Shown here piece by piece: positions 24,668 through 35,727 of a stretch of 64,000 nucleotides of DNA (the first letter of the stretch is position 1; every line of letters starts with the position of its first letter). This stretch comes from Calycina herbarum (taxonomy: Eukaryota; Ascomycota; Leotiomycetes; Helotiales; Pezizellaceae), in the NCBI GenBank assembly GCA_001414485.1, contig LLEY01000068.1, positions 248,001-312,000 on the forward strand, read 5' to 3'. The notes below the pieces were generated by a model. The model saw only the letters and a program-made list of their open reading frames with translations, was not told where the DNA came from and did no database searches. The translations under genes were made by a program, and so were the position numbers.

Positions 24668-24973
24668 GGCAACAAGGCCATGTTGGTATTGGAGATGGGT
24701 GTATGCAACAAGGAATGGAAAACACAAAGGGATGGGGAGAAGATTTACAGTGGCATACCTTCAACAAGGGGTCTTTTGATTTCAGCATGGCGTTGTGATG
24801 TGTTTTGGGGCTTCTCGGGGCAATCAACTATGAAGGTTGAGCATTAAAAATGTATAATTTGCGTATATGCATCGTGGACTTTGTATCAAATATTGAGTCC
24901 ACTAATTTAGAATAGAAAACAAAATACGAGGTTTTCGAAATCTTTGTGTGTCTAAGGCGGATGTTCCCGACTA

Positions 24974-25145
24974 TCTTTTTGGCCCCCACGAAATGTGATG
25001 GCTTACTAGACGATTGGTAGCTCACGTATGACACTCTTTTTGGCCCCTAAATATAAAGTTTAGCTTACATGACAAGTAATGGCTTACTCGCAACTCCCTC
25101 TTTGCCCCCCCCCCCCACAAAATGTGATGGCTTACTTCACAACTG
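24974..25145. repeat. three imperfect tandem copies of a ~62-bp unit
   Basis: Copies begin at about 24974, 25035 and 25098. Each starts with CTCTTTTTGGCCCC (or a C-expanded version) and ends with AATGTGATGGCTTACT or a close variant. The third copy has the C run expanded to 12. Confidence 0.7.
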
Positions 25146-25634
25146 AAGCTCAAGTAAGAGTAATAAGAGCTTAAGATCTAGGTTGTTGTTATACGACTAG
25201 GTGTTCCATTTTGACGATGTGAGAGTATACATATAAACCCCTTATATACTTATGATTTAAATCGAGTTTAGTATTTAAACAAGTCAAGTTTTGAGCTATC
25301 AAGTAATGTCTAAAAACCAAAGGTAAGAATCGACAAGACTCCTAAGAGAAAGCCAATTCTACCTTACCTTTCCTACTCTTTTATAAATCAATCGTCTATA
25401 AGTCTCAAAAATTAACCTCCGCTCAACAGAGTCCTTAATTCTAACTTTCGTTTAAAAAAAACCTAAAAAAAAAACAAGACGATGAGACTTGCTATTTTTA
25501 GGAAATATGTTTAAGTTAAGTTAAGATGTAGTAGAGTAACTAGCTCTAGAGTATTATCAAATCTAATAAAATTACAATGGTGAATCTGCCTCTTCACTTA
25601 TTGATAACTTCCAAGATCTTTCGCTCCTTAGTTC

Positions 25635-25768
25635 GTTGCATATCGCACTTTGTATATATTTACCTACCGTAGCCGTTTTGCCATTTCGATTTATTGGCTC
25701 AACCGTGGGATTTTGTTGCACGTCGCACTTGAATATCTGTGTTCCTACCGTAGCTGTTTTGCCATTTT
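25635..25768. repeat. imperfect direct repeat, ~80-bp period
   Basis: GTTGCATATCGCACTT...CCTACCGTAG and GTTTTGCCATTT at 25635 onward recur from 25715 with a few substitutions. No open frame is associated. Confidence 0.65.
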
Positions 25769-26033
25769 CCAAAATACGTGCGGTAGGATCCACTTGAGCT
25801 TCTTACGAAAGCCCCCCCCCCCCCCCCCCAAGAATATCAAACACCAAAATAAATCAAATCACTAAACGAGAACTGGTAAAACAATCCCAACAAAAGAGGT
25901 ATATTAATCATGAGCTGAAAACTCAAAAAAGCTAGGGGGGTATACAAACAACCGCAACGCCAACCAGATCAATCCCTAATCCCATCTCCAAACAACCTAT
26001 CTACCTCTACCAATCTACCAAAAACCTACAGAC

Positions 26034-27578
26034 CTAATCAGACACAGCTCCCCCATCGTCAGTAACACTCCATCTACGTTCTTTAGACTCAGACCCCACC
26101 CCCGCAGTATTATCACTTACACTCCTCCTCTCCCCCGCAGCTTTACTACTTTCAGGCTCCAGACCTTCCCCCTCCCCATCTGTTTTAGCCTTTGCATCTC
26201 CATCAACAGTTGAAGGAGAAGTTATATTCTCCTCCTCACCCCCCTCGTCAATCCCAGGTGCAGCAAGCGCCAAATCCAAAGGTTTCGGCAAGTCCAACGG
26301 ATCATCACAATCCTTCACAGCCTCTCTATCCCTAGGCGGCGGAGAAAAAGGTCTCACCCCCCTCGACCGATTCAAAATCCCAGTCGTAGAATCCGTCCTC
26401 GACCAATTCGTGCCCCCTTCCGAGAAGATACTTCGCATATCTGCGTCTTTTCCGTTGTCGTTGGCTGTAGATACCGCACCGGTCAGACTCTGGTATCCAT
26501 TTCCTTCCACAAGAAGACTATCAGATCGCGCGTGATCGCCTGCTCGAAGATGTGGGCGTGATGTATGCAAGTCTGGGTTCGGATCGGGGAGGATACTTTT
26601 ATTGGGTAGGATGGAGAAGATTTTCGAATGTGCATTTCCGTGATCAGTCGTATCCGTATCATTCGCAAACAGATCCCTCCCCCGTTCAAGTAATTCATCC
26701 AACCCACCACCCGTCCACCCTTTCCTAGCAAGCGCTTCGAAAATATCAACTTCCGCGCGTACCAAACCCGCAGAACATTCCACGATCCCCAAACTCATTT
26801 CCTGTCCTTCCCTTAGCAAACCTCTCGCATGTCCACCATGTAAAGAGGTCAACCCATCAAGTTTTTGTGTAAGCTTCACAAGATGTTCCCTAAAAGCGCC
26901 AACATCCCGTTTCCGCTTCCCATGCAATCGCAACCCCTCCTTCTCCATCTTCCTTATATCCCGACTCATAGCCTTCGCCTCTTTCTGGTATCGTTCCTCT
27001 TCCTCTTCCATCTGGCGACGCCATTGATCCAGCTCACTCAACAACGGGACTTCGAAAGACCGATAAACCGTCTCGCTGAGGATCTGCTGGTGATTCGCTA
27101 TTAAATGGTGAACCCCGGAAGCTGCGAGGAGAGAATCCGCAGTACAGGACGAGCCACCTGCACTTCCATGAATGGTAAAGCTATTCGACATGCTCCCCGC
27201 GCTCTGTATAGACGGCGAGCGCGCCTCCTTCAGACGTGCGCATGCTTCGAGGGCCGAGCCGAAGGTTGAAGCCGAAGAGGAGAGGGTCGCGAGTGCTAAT
27301 CTGTAGGTTTTTGCTGAAGAGAGGAGGTCTGAGTATGCGATTTGCGAGGCTTCGAGGTCGGTCTTTGTGAGGACTGCATGGGGAGATTGTGGCGGAGGTG
27401 GAAGGGGCAGATTGAAGGCGGAGGGTATGGGTTGACTTGTTGATGCGTAGGAGTAGGTTGGGGATCCGGGGATGGGAGGGAGAGCACTGGGTGATGGGGG
27501 GCGGGAGTCTGATATTGTTGCCATGCTGGGGTTGTTGCAGGATGTGAAGACTGCGGCAGCAACGTGGGCGGCGGACAT
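26034..27578 (-). CDS. IVY1: IVY1-like BAR-domain phospholipid-binding protein
   Basis: Single exon, 514 aa. After a Pro/Ser-rich N-terminus (SPSALPPIPGSPTYS) comes a long helical region, residues about 70-320. Its blocks (DLEASQIAYSDLLSSAKTYR, SGVHHLIANHQQILSETVYR, RKMEKEGLRLHGKRKRDV, HLVKLTQKLDGLTSLHG, VRAEVDIFEALARKGW) match what I know of fungal Ivy1 proteins. Yeast Ivy1 is an inverse-BAR protein of the vacuole that binds phosphoinositides, Ypt7 and Vps33. The C-terminal third is acidic, Ser/Glu-rich and probably disordered. The first ATG is used; an ATG 18 codons in (MATISDSRPPSPS) is an equally possible start. It is divergent with the thioesterase gene, 442 bp between starts. Confidence 0.85.
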   Translation of the reverse strand: MSAAHVAAAVFTSCNNPSMATISDSRPPSPSALPPIPGSPTYSYASTSQPIPSAFNLPLPPPPQSPHAVLTKTDLEASQIAYSDLLSSAKTYRLALATLSSSASTFGSALEACARLKEARSPSIQSAGSMSNSFTIHGSAGGSSCTADSLLAASGVHHLIANHQQILSETVYRSFEVPLLSELDQWRRQMEEEEERYQKEAKAMSRDIRKMEKEGLRLHGKRKRDVGAFREHLVKLTQKLDGLTSLHGGHARGLLREGQEMSLGIVECSAGLVRAEVDIFEALARKGWTGGGLDELLERGRDLFANDTDTTDHGNAHSKIFSILPNKSILPDPNPDLHTSRPHLRAGDHARSDSLLVEGNGYQSLTGAVSTANDNGKDADMRSIFSEGGTNWSRTDSTTGILNRSRGVRPFSPPPRDREAVKDCDDPLDLPKPLDLALAAPGIDEGGEEENITSPSTVDGDAKAKTDGEGEGLEPESSKAAGERRSVSDNTAGVGSESKERRWSVTDDGGAVSD

Positions 27579-28020
27579 TGATATTGACTACTCGGGCGTG
27601 TATGGGTCTTACTGGAGGTACTGGAGCGTGTGATTTCGGGGGGTATTGGTATTGGTATCGTATTTCATTTGGCCCTCGTGGGAATCTTGTGGTCTGATAT
27701 TATGCTTGAGGATGGGGGTTGTGAGGTTGTCTAGTGATGCGATGTGATGGCTTCTTATCGGAATCAACAAGAAAAGAACAAGGCTAAGATAACCTACTGC
27801 AACATTTTTCTCGCTTCTGGGTGACCCCTGATTTGCAGGATGCAGGTATTCCCAACCTCGGTCGAGTCTGTGAATCGAGCAATCCCTTCCCTCCCACAAC
27901 CATTCTCTGCCAATCCAATTGTTTGGCCAACCTCAAGAGTATCAAAACCTCTCATATCATCTCTTTCAATTCCTCTGCACCTACAGTTTCCACTCGCAGA
28001 TACAGATACAACTCGACGAG
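27579..28020. promoter_or_regulatory. shared divergent promoter region IVY1 / thioesterase
   Basis: 442 bp between two divergent start codons with no supported coding sequence. It must contain both promoters. No specific motif is claimed. Confidence 0.5.
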
Positions 28021-28945
28021 ATGCCTCCCTCCGCCATTACCATCCCCGCGGTTGCGAAGCATACCGCCACAGTCATCATGGCCCATGGTCTGGGAGACAG
28101 CGGTGCAGGTAAGAATCCAGCCCTTAATTGCCAACAAGAGCTGGCAGATTGGCATTGGAATTGCTACTTCTACAGCACCTCTCTGCTTTCAAAAAGCCCC
28201 TCGACAAATTACCCCTCCATCGACAGCTCTCGCTGACTTTCTCTTCACCAGGATGGGTTTCCCTCGCAGAAAACTGGCGCCGCCGTGAAAAGTTCCCAGA
28301 AGTCAAATTCATCTTCCCAAACGCGCCTACAATCCCAATTACCGTCAACTTCGGCATGGAAATGCCAGGTTGGTACGACATTGTAAGACGCTCCAACGCA
28401 GTGAGTCGCATATCGCAACTCTGCGTCCAAAACTCCGGGCAACATACTAACTCTACATCTAGATACAATTCAAGGACATTCAGTCCCAGCAAGATGAAGT
28501 CGGCATCCTACGCTCCCGAGAATATTTCCACGCCCTAATCGCCTCCGAAATCGCCTCTGGAATCCCCTCCTCCCGCATCGTAATCGGCGGCTTTAGTCAA
28601 GGGGGTTCAATGTCCATATTCTCCGGCATAACCTCCCCCCAAAAACTCGGAGGAATCTTTGGTCTCTCATCCTACCTCCTCCTCCACGAGAAACTCAAAT
28701 CCTTCATCCCCGCCTCGAACCCAAACAAAGACACACCCATCTTCATGGGCCACGGCGATTCCGATCCTTTAGTTCTCCCAGCATGGGGGCGAAAGACGGC
28801 GGAGATTTTGAATGAGGAGGGCTGGAATGTGGATTTGAAGTGGTATAAGGGACTACAGCATTCGGCTGATACGCAGGAGATTGATGATTTGGAGACGTAT
28901 TTGAATGCTAGGATACCGCCTGCGGGACAGAAGGAGCCGTTGTGA
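28021..28945 (+). CDS. acyl-protein thioesterase 1 (APT1)
   Basis: Three exons, 28021-28108, 28252-28382 and 28463-28945, give a 233-aa alpha/beta hydrolase, the usual APT1 length. The catalytic triad is visible: Ser118 in GGFSQGGS, Asp174 in GHGDSDPL and His206 in GLQHSAD. Other family blocks are IMAHGLGDSG at the start, FIFPNAPTIPIT and MPGWYDI. APT1 removes palmitate from S-acylated proteins such as Ras and G-alpha subunits in the cytosol. The second intron has two possible donors in the same phase, after 28382 (GTAAGA) or after the SNA codons (GTGAGT). I chose the first because it gives the normal spacing between GWYDI and the QDE motif. Confidence 0.95.
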
Positions 28946-30990
28946 CTCGAGAAGTTATGGAGTGGATATGAAATTGTCTTGCTGATTATTTGTTTTTTTG
29001 TGGCTGGTATGGTGGGATGGCGTTTTATTAGATGTGGCAGAACGTCACTGAAACAGGAGAAGAAGAATCGCAAGCTGTGATGGCTGATGGAATTGAACTT
29101 TTAGAGAGGTAAAGAAATGTTACGATAGAAAAATGCTGGTTATGAATGAATGTGAAAGAAAGTGTGATTTGAAATGCTACCTCACGAGCCTCAGATGGAG
29201 CAAGAGCACCGTTTTTAATGATCTTTGATAGTGGAGCTGAATCTGATATGCAAATGAGATACAAAGGTTTCATTTGAGAGGAGAATTGAAGAATTTCATC
29301 GAGACTGACGTGGAATAATGTAAGTTATGTGTGTAAGACCCCCCCCCCCCCCCCCCCCAAATCCAAAAATTATATGACAATCATACATTTTATTCGAGAA
29401 ACTTTACGAGAGTCAGGCCTCCATCTAGACATTCTCGGAGAATACTTGAAATATCCTAGATTTTTGGCTCCTCGAAACGATCGCTATTTATAGGTTACCT
29501 GTAAATAGGTAGTTTGGTGATACTGTCTGTAGGTAACCTACGAATAGCACTGGTTTCTATTGGCAGGTGACCTACCAATAGAATCTACATTTTTTCCCTT
29601 CAAGAACTAGTGGGGGGTTTTTTATGTAGCAGGTATATTCAGAAGTAAGACTGTTTTTCATAATTAACATGGTGATGGAACACAGACCCACGGCAGTCCG
29701 AATTTCGCTCAGGAGGACTGGTAAATATCATTTAACTAAACTGCTTCGCTTTAGTAAGTATTTTTATTAGTAAGTCGCTTCAAATAGAGATAAAGGGGGA
29801 TCTGATTCATATTCGGGGAAATGGGGCAATGCATTCGTGATTTTGAAGTGTTATGGTTTAAGTTACGGATCAAGTCCTGTTGAACGTTCTCTATTTATCA
29901 ATTCCTAAATACCCCCAAAACAGATTTGAGCCTTTACCAAACAAACCAAGATCCGCGGACTGGATTTCAATTGCGCCAGTGCTTCGATTCTTCATACTAC
30001 GTTACGCTCATCATCACGATTCTCGCTTAACAAAAACCCGATAGTCGGAGTTTCAATTAATACATGGCATCATTTCGAGAACTATTCGAAAGTGTAAAAA
30101 TATCGATGCATGGATTTTAGATCTTTGCTTCAGGATCGGCGATCGTAGATGCATCTCCATTGTGAAGTTGAAGCCCAAATTACGACATACAGAATTATTG
30201 TTCCAGATGTCGATTCCCCCCTCCACTTCAAGGGAGCTCAACAATCGTACCCAACGTTCTAGCCCATCGGTGGGGCATAGAAATCGAGTTTCTATTCAGA
30301 AGAAAAGCGAGATACGTCACTCCATATTTCCAATTGAACAATTCCAGAAGACCCAAAACTTCGGTTAATTTCTCAATTCGCATCCGATCTTTTTGGTTCA
30401 AAGTGCAATAGCATCCCCTGAATTTACATTTTCATTGGGAAACTAATTGGTTGGTATTTTCCCGATTCCAGCTGTGTAGATGAGAAAACAAGATATGATT
30501 TGAAACCCGATCCAACTAATTTCTCGTCTAGCAATAAGAGGGTGTTAGCCTCCGTTCCTAAACTAGCTCGAAAAAACCGTTTGACTCACCCGCCATCTAA
30601 CGGCCACTAGCCCTCTGGCTTCAAATATAACACAGTGATTGCAAAAGACTATCCCAAATCGAGAATTATACCCTCATAAATCACTTCATTAACGCAAAAA
30701 ATCAGCAACGCAACTCGATCCAGACTAGAAATCTCACAATCACTGAGCTACTACTAGCGCTCCAGAATTTGGTAAAACAGAGCCGTTTCTCCCTCCTTTT
30801 TTCCCTCTTCCTCTTCCTCTTTCCAGCAATAACATAGCAAAGCATACTCAGCATTTGCTCTTGTATCGTTTACAATCCACTTCGAGTCACTCGACAAACA
30901 ACCAACCAACCAACCAATCAACAACAACCCTTTCGACACCTGTCAAACACCAGCTAACTATCACCAACCATTCTTTGCGCAGTTCAAAGA
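28946..30990. other. 2-kb intergenic region with palindromes
   Basis: No supported gene. It contains a 20-base C run at 29339-29358 and a trio of quasi-palindromes (separate entry). The last 500 bp, pyrimidine- and CAAC-rich, is probably the promoter and leader of the gene at 30991. Confidence 0.5.
29484..29582. repeat. three clustered 21-27 bp quasi-palindromes
   Basis: Located at 29484-29508, 29527-29547 and 29556-29582. Each centres on AGGTNACCT flanked by CTATT or CTGT on one side and AATAG on the other, and each is nearly its own reverse complement. The spacing between centres is about 35-40 bp. Confidence 0.75.
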
Positions 30991-32348
30991 ATGGCTATGG
31001 AGGAAAGATCCCTTAAGGTGGACGCTGCAATTGAGTGTTACCCTTCAGGTACTACTTCCGTCAATGGCTCCGACACTAACAACAACCACAACTTCGGTGC
31101 TGCTTCCATCAACGACTTCGACAATGATAACCTCCATGGCACTGCCTCCATCAACAGTAATCAACAGCAACACGGCTCCGCTTCCATCAACAATAACCAA
31201 CAACAATATGGCGCTGCTTCCCTGAATGGCCATCACCGCTATGGCTCCGGTTCCGCCAACGAACAAGAAAACGACAACAACGAACCAAGTAAGTCAATTC
31301 CTACCACACTTCATCAAGGAAACAAACTAACAACACCAGACACCCCAAACAGCAACCGCGAAACTTACCCAGCAAGAATGTGGAACCACTTAGAACATCA
31401 ATGGGCCATGATCACTGGAGACATCGGTAAATCCCCCTTCTTCTATCCCCTCCTTCTCAAAAACCTTGCTAACAATTCTTAGGCGACCACATAAACCAAA
31501 GAATAAACACCAACAACAACCCACATGAAGAAGCCCAGAGAATGCAAAATTTCTTCGAGAATGAAATCGGAAACGAAAACACACCAGGAGCCGAAAATCC
31601 ACTCGGAAACATCGCAAATACTGAGGGTGTTGATACCATCCACCCACACAAGCAATTTGTCTGCCCACTCGACATCGAGCCCAACAATCCATTCAATTAT
31701 GGACATATCCAGGAAGTCGACGGCGACAACAACGACCACTTCAACTTCAACTTCAATTTCAACATCGACTTCGGCTTCACCTACACAGGCGAAAGTGAAC
31801 ACGCCAACACTCAATCACCCAAGAGAAAACGTTCAGAAATCAGCACCTCAACCGATGCCGACGACGACGAAGAACTCACCACCCAACTCCGCAGAAGAGC
31901 TTACGACCACACCACCGCAATCGCAGATTATACCGACGCTCTGAAACAAGTTCTTGCATCAAAGAAAGAAGAAATCACCAAGCTCAGAAAAGAACTCGCA
32001 GCTCGCGACAAGAAATACGACCAGGGTTACCTCTCCCGTGAAAAATGCGCATATCTTTACCCCAAGGATCGCAATCACCACGACAAATCCGAGCAGACTT
32101 ATATCCGGGACTCAAATCCCATTGTATGGGCCTTGAAAGATGCTATAGAAGAATCCGAGGACTTACAAGCAGCTATCAAGAATGCCATCTTGAGTGCTGC
32201 TATTACTGATGAGACGATTGAGCGATTCAGGGAAGAAATACAAGAGGAGGTGCCTGTGCTTGAGACCGACCACACCGAACTAGAATTAGAAGAACACATC
32301 GCGACAAATTACTTTGAAGACGAGATGATGCAACTTATGGGAGTGTAA
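30991..32348 (+). CDS. Asn/Gln-rich repeat protein of unknown function
   Basis: Three exons, 30991-31288, 31340-31426 and 31483-32348, join in frame to 416 aa. Intron 1 (51 nt) is a multiple of three and open, so retention would also give a protein. The N-terminal 100 residues carry about five degenerate tandem units of 12-15 residues built on GxASIN (GAASIN, GTASIN, GSASIN, GAASLN, GSGSAN) with Asn/Gln linkers. The middle has an Asn/Phe repeat (HFNFNFNFNIDFGF), then a basic KRKRSE that could act in nuclear import. A predicted coiled-coil/helical segment (DALKQVLASKKEEITKLRKELAARDKKY) and an acidic C-terminus follow. I recognise no domain. Codon periodicity and correct splicing support that it is real; homologues are probably confined to related fungi. 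Confidence 0.72.
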
Positions 32349-32986
32349 GCGACCAGTACGACAACAATCATCGCGCCAAGAGGAGGGAGGGGAGCCAGGA
32401 ACCAGAAGGAGCAACGATACGACGAACGACTTTACAACAGGACAACGCATAACGACAATGAATCAAATACCAAGCACCAGGAGACGAAGCATATTAACTT
32501 AGGCATATCAGGCCAGGAGGCTGTAGGGGAACCTTTTATCCCACTGGGTTTTACGGGTACCACAGCAGGTTTCAGGAACGATACCTATGCCTCTGTATAA
32601 ATAGGGCTTAGAAGAAGAGGATGAGCTGTAGATAAATACTGGAATGGGGTTGCAAGGAGGAGAAACAATCAAATTGAATCAAGTCAAACTCCATGCTAGC
32701 ATTTCAGTGATTGCGTGAAAACCCCTAATCTCGAGACCATTACGGGTCAATGTGTAGCACTACGACACATCGCCCGAGACACAACCTTTCTCTCATCTTT
32801 TGCTGCTTCAAGTGAAGAAAAAGAAAAAGTGCTCTCAAGCAAAAACGAAAAACAGCAATCACAAGTCCAAGAGAGGCGAACAGATAGATTTCCCGAAAAT
32901 TCAGACTCAGCTGATAGACCGATAGAAAGGATGAAGATAAAAACCATGGTACCACCACATCTCACCAGATCCCAATCATCAAATCA
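32349..32986. other. convergent 3' spacer
   Basis: 640 bp between the convergent ends of the Asn-rich gene and TRM44. Overlapping short frames on both strands lack family resemblance. It likely contains both 3' untranslated regions. Confidence 0.5.
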
Positions 32987-34468
32987 TCAATGTCCTCTCG
33001 TGGCGCCTTTCACCAACTTCAACGCATTATCCTCCCACCCAGTAGCACCCCCATATTCAGAAACAACATTTTCTACATCGACATCCTCAAACGGAACAGC
33101 TCTCATGCGTCCAATGACTGCAGCATTCCTCGTACTAGGAATCCTCAACATCTCCTTCTCAGCAACCCAACCGCAATCCTCAGCAATCTTGGAAATCCAA
33201 ACCACCAAAGCAGCATATTGGGAAGTAGAAGGCTGTGCACCCTTAGGATGTGGAGCACGAAATCTGGAGCCATTCAGTCTATGGCTACAACAGGGAATCA
33301 TCATGAAAGGAGATTCGGAGACATTTGCGAGTATGGGAGTCCAAGGTGTCAACTCGTCGGCGTGGTTGGAGATTATGAATGTTCCTTTTGGGAACTCGCC
33401 ATTGTGTATTCCTGCTTCGGTCGAGATGTTGGTGTTTCCTTCTCCGGCTTGGATAGTTTTGGGGTCTTCTGAGGACAGTAGCATAGATGGAATTAAAACC
33501 ATTTCTTTCAAGTTTTCTTGTGCTTTTTGACTCCATGAGGACCATGATTTTCGTCTTCTTGCGTCGAATCCCCATCCTGAGTATCCTTCTTCTACCAATA
33601 TGTGAACGAGTAATCCATTGCCACATCCAATATCGACAAATCCTGGAAATGACTTCTCCTTGTATATGTCGGCCCAGAGTTCAATGAGGAATGCAGCAAT
33701 TGCTAGATCCTCAAATACATGTTTAGTAGGATCTGTGGCCTCTACCCAATTCTCACACAAGGTACGTCCATATTTAACTTTCAGTCTCGAATAAGTAGTC
33801 TGAGCTCTGATTTGGGGAATGATAACATCGTGCTGAACCCTCTTTGAATATCCAGCCGCACATCCTTTTCCGTGCTTATAAATAACGGCGAGCAAGTGTT
33901 GAGCAGTCCTTTCCAATTTTGTTGATCGTGGTTCCGCTGGAAAGAAGGAATAGAAAATCGAAATTGATCCATCCTTCGAAGTCGGGTTGTACTGATGCAA
34001 GAATCCTATTCCATGTACAGCAGGATGATAAAAAGGTGATTCTTCTGGTGACGAAATATGCGGAAGGTATGTGACGAGAGAATTGAGATTTCCTTGGTCA
34101 TCGGTAGACTCATGAAACAAACATGATTGATCTAAAGGCTTGTCCACAACAGGATTTCTCGGAATCATTGTTCGGACCATGATGGTCTTGAGTTGGAAAT
34201 TGGTGAAGTGGGTGAGTCGAGGAGGAATATCCGTTTGATATTCGGTTGTTTCTGCATCGTATGGAACATCGAGAGAGATATCTGCTCGGAAGAGATGGTT
34301 TGTGTTGATGTTTGGGTTCCGAATGAGATTCAGCATTACACTTGTGAATATCTCTGGGGGAAATGTGCAGTCTTGTTTGAAGAGAGGTGTCCATGATGCT
34401 CCTGTGAGGTCTTGTAAGCTGAAGGAGATATCATCTGGGGCAACCGCGATGATCGTGGAAGAAGACAT
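32987..34468 (-). CDS. TRM44: tRNA (uracil-O2-)-methyltransferase TRM44
   Basis: Single exon, 493 aa. TRM44 uses S-adenosylmethionine to 2'-O-methylate U44 of tRNA(Ser) in the cytoplasm. The Rossmann motif I is FVDIGCGNGLLVHIL at about 277-291, followed by the family-specific GWGFDARRRKSW. Upstream, YKHGKGCAAGYSKRVQHD and YSRLKVKYG, and downstream, HADELTPWTPILA and MMIPCCSHRLNG, are also TRM44 blocks. Length is at the short end for the family, but both termini look complete. It is divergent with the eL24 gene (480 bp between starts), so two translation-related genes share a control region. Confidence 0.95.
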   Translation of the reverse strand: MSSSTIIAVAPDDISFSLQDLTGASWTPLFKQDCTFPPEIFTSVMLNLIRNPNINTNHLFRADISLDVPYDAETTEYQTDIPPRLTHFTNFQLKTIMVRTMIPRNPVVDKPLDQSCLFHESTDDQGNLNSLVTYLPHISSPEESPFYHPAVHGIGFLHQYNPTSKDGSISIFYSFFPAEPRSTKLERTAQHLLAVIYKHGKGCAAGYSKRVQHDVIIPQIRAQTTYSRLKVKYGRTLCENWVEATDPTKHVFEDLAIAAFLIELWADIYKEKSFPGFVDIGCGNGLLVHILVEEGYSGWGFDARRRKSWSSWSQKAQENLKEMVLIPSMLLSSEDPKTIQAGEGNTNISTEAGIHNGEFPKGTFIISNHADELTPWTPILANVSESPFMMIPCCSHRLNGSRFRAPHPKGAQPSTSQYAALVVWISKIAEDCGWVAEKEMLRIPSTRNAAVIGRMRAVPFEDVDVENVVSEYGGATGWEDNALKLVKGATRGH

Positions 34469-34948
34469 GACCGAGAACCTGTGAGCGGAGGTCTTTTGAT
34501 CTGATATTGCGCGAACAAGTTTAGAAGAGTAAGTCTAGTTGATCGAGTTCAACTGAGTTTTGAATGTCGTTGTACAACTACTGCCTACTGATGGAAGGTG
34601 GCTCACATTTGACAGAAAAAGCGGCAATAAACAGCTCGTTGCTCTAACTTTCAGATATTACCCTGAAGAGTTTGGAACAATGAAACTTGCTTGTTTAAAA
34701 ACACCTGGAGTAGCAATTTAAATTGTTCTAAGTGTCTAGGGTAATTTACTTGAAGTACCCTGGAGCTAGGCAGGCAGGTACGAACTTGATATTTACTGCC
34801 GCTTTTACTGTCCATCGCGTGGTGTGGCTGATATCGCTTAAAGAGCACGTGCGCCACCACAGCTGGGAGTTTTTGAAATACGCCAATTCTCGAACTTTGG
34901 AAACTTCTGCAAAACACTCCGCCAACAACCGTCGACAAATCGCCCAAA
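34469..34948. promoter_or_regulatory. shared divergent promoter region TRM44 / eL24
   Basis: 480 bp between divergent start codons. No coding sequence is supported. Both promoters must lie here. The 3' end is a CAACAACC-type leader just before the eL24 ATG. Confidence 0.5.
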
Positions 34949-35727
34949 ATGAGAACCTACGACGACACCTTCTCCGGAGAGAAGATCTACCCTGGAAAGG
35001 TACGAATTTCACGATCCCATCCATTCCGCGGCGCGTCGCACATTCAAAGAGGTGGCGAGGGGCATATCAGACCGTACAAGGACGATTGAAAGGAATCAAC
35101 CACCGACAATGGGAATGGGAGAATTTCTAGATGAAGTGCTGACGAAGGATTTTACAGGGCAAGCTCTACGTCCGTGGTGACAGCAAGATCTTCCGTTTCC
35201 AAAATGGAAAGACCGAGTCCCTCTTCCTCCAACGCAAGAACCCCCGTCGCATCGCATGGACTGTTCTTTTCCGAAGACAACACAAGAAGGGTATCTCTGA
35301 GGTATGCGAAATTCCCCTCAATATGGCAGGAGATTTGGGAGATGGCTGGAGATGAAATCGAGGATATATGGATGGAATCAGGACAAAGGATTGGAGTTGA
35401 ATTGCAGATTGCTAACGAACCTCTCTTCTTTTCCAACAGGAAGTAGCCAAGAAGCGCTCCCGCCGAACCGTCAAGTCCCAGAGAGCCATCGTCGGTGCCT
35501 CCCTCGATGTGATCAAGGAGCGTCGATCCATGCGACCAGAAGCCCGATCCGCCGCACGCGCCGAGGCAATCAAGGCCGGAAAGGAGAAGAGAACTGCTGC
35601 CCAGAGCGCAAAGAAGGCCGAGAAGGCAAAGACTGCCGCCAACGCATCAAAGGGAGCAGCTGGACGAATTGTAGGCAAGCAAGGTGCTAAGGGTAGTCAA
35701 ATGAAGGTCCAGGCAAAGGTCCGTTAA
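34949..35727 (+). CDS. RPL24: 60S ribosomal protein eL24
   Basis: Three exons: 34949-34999, 35158-35301 and 35440-35727, giving 160 aa. The start [17 protein letters not shown] is followed across an intron by [45 protein letters not shown], the eL24 core. The N-terminal fold of many eL24 proteins has a zinc-binding CxxC, which is absent here (SGEKIYPGK in its place), as in other fungi. The C-terminal tail is Lys/Ala-rich, as usual. Two introns near the 5' end are typical of ribosomal-protein genes. It is a component of the large cytosolic ribosomal subunit at the subunit interface. Confidence 0.98.

Larger units (their letters stand above)
24668..26033. other. AT-rich intergenic region between convergent genes, with tandem repeats
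   Basis: No coding sequence is supported. It holds the two tandem repeats listed separately, poly-C runs at 25105-25116 and 25812-25829, and strongly AT-rich DNA (about 25200-25600). That composition is common in mutated repeat relics of ascomycetes. Confidence 0.55.

Noticed and set aside
28383..28400. Alternative donor six codons later in the thioesterase gene (RRSNA extension)
   Set aside because: It keeps frame but lengthens the loop between GWYDI and the QDE motif beyond the family norm. The GTAAGA donor at 28383 gives the expected spacing.
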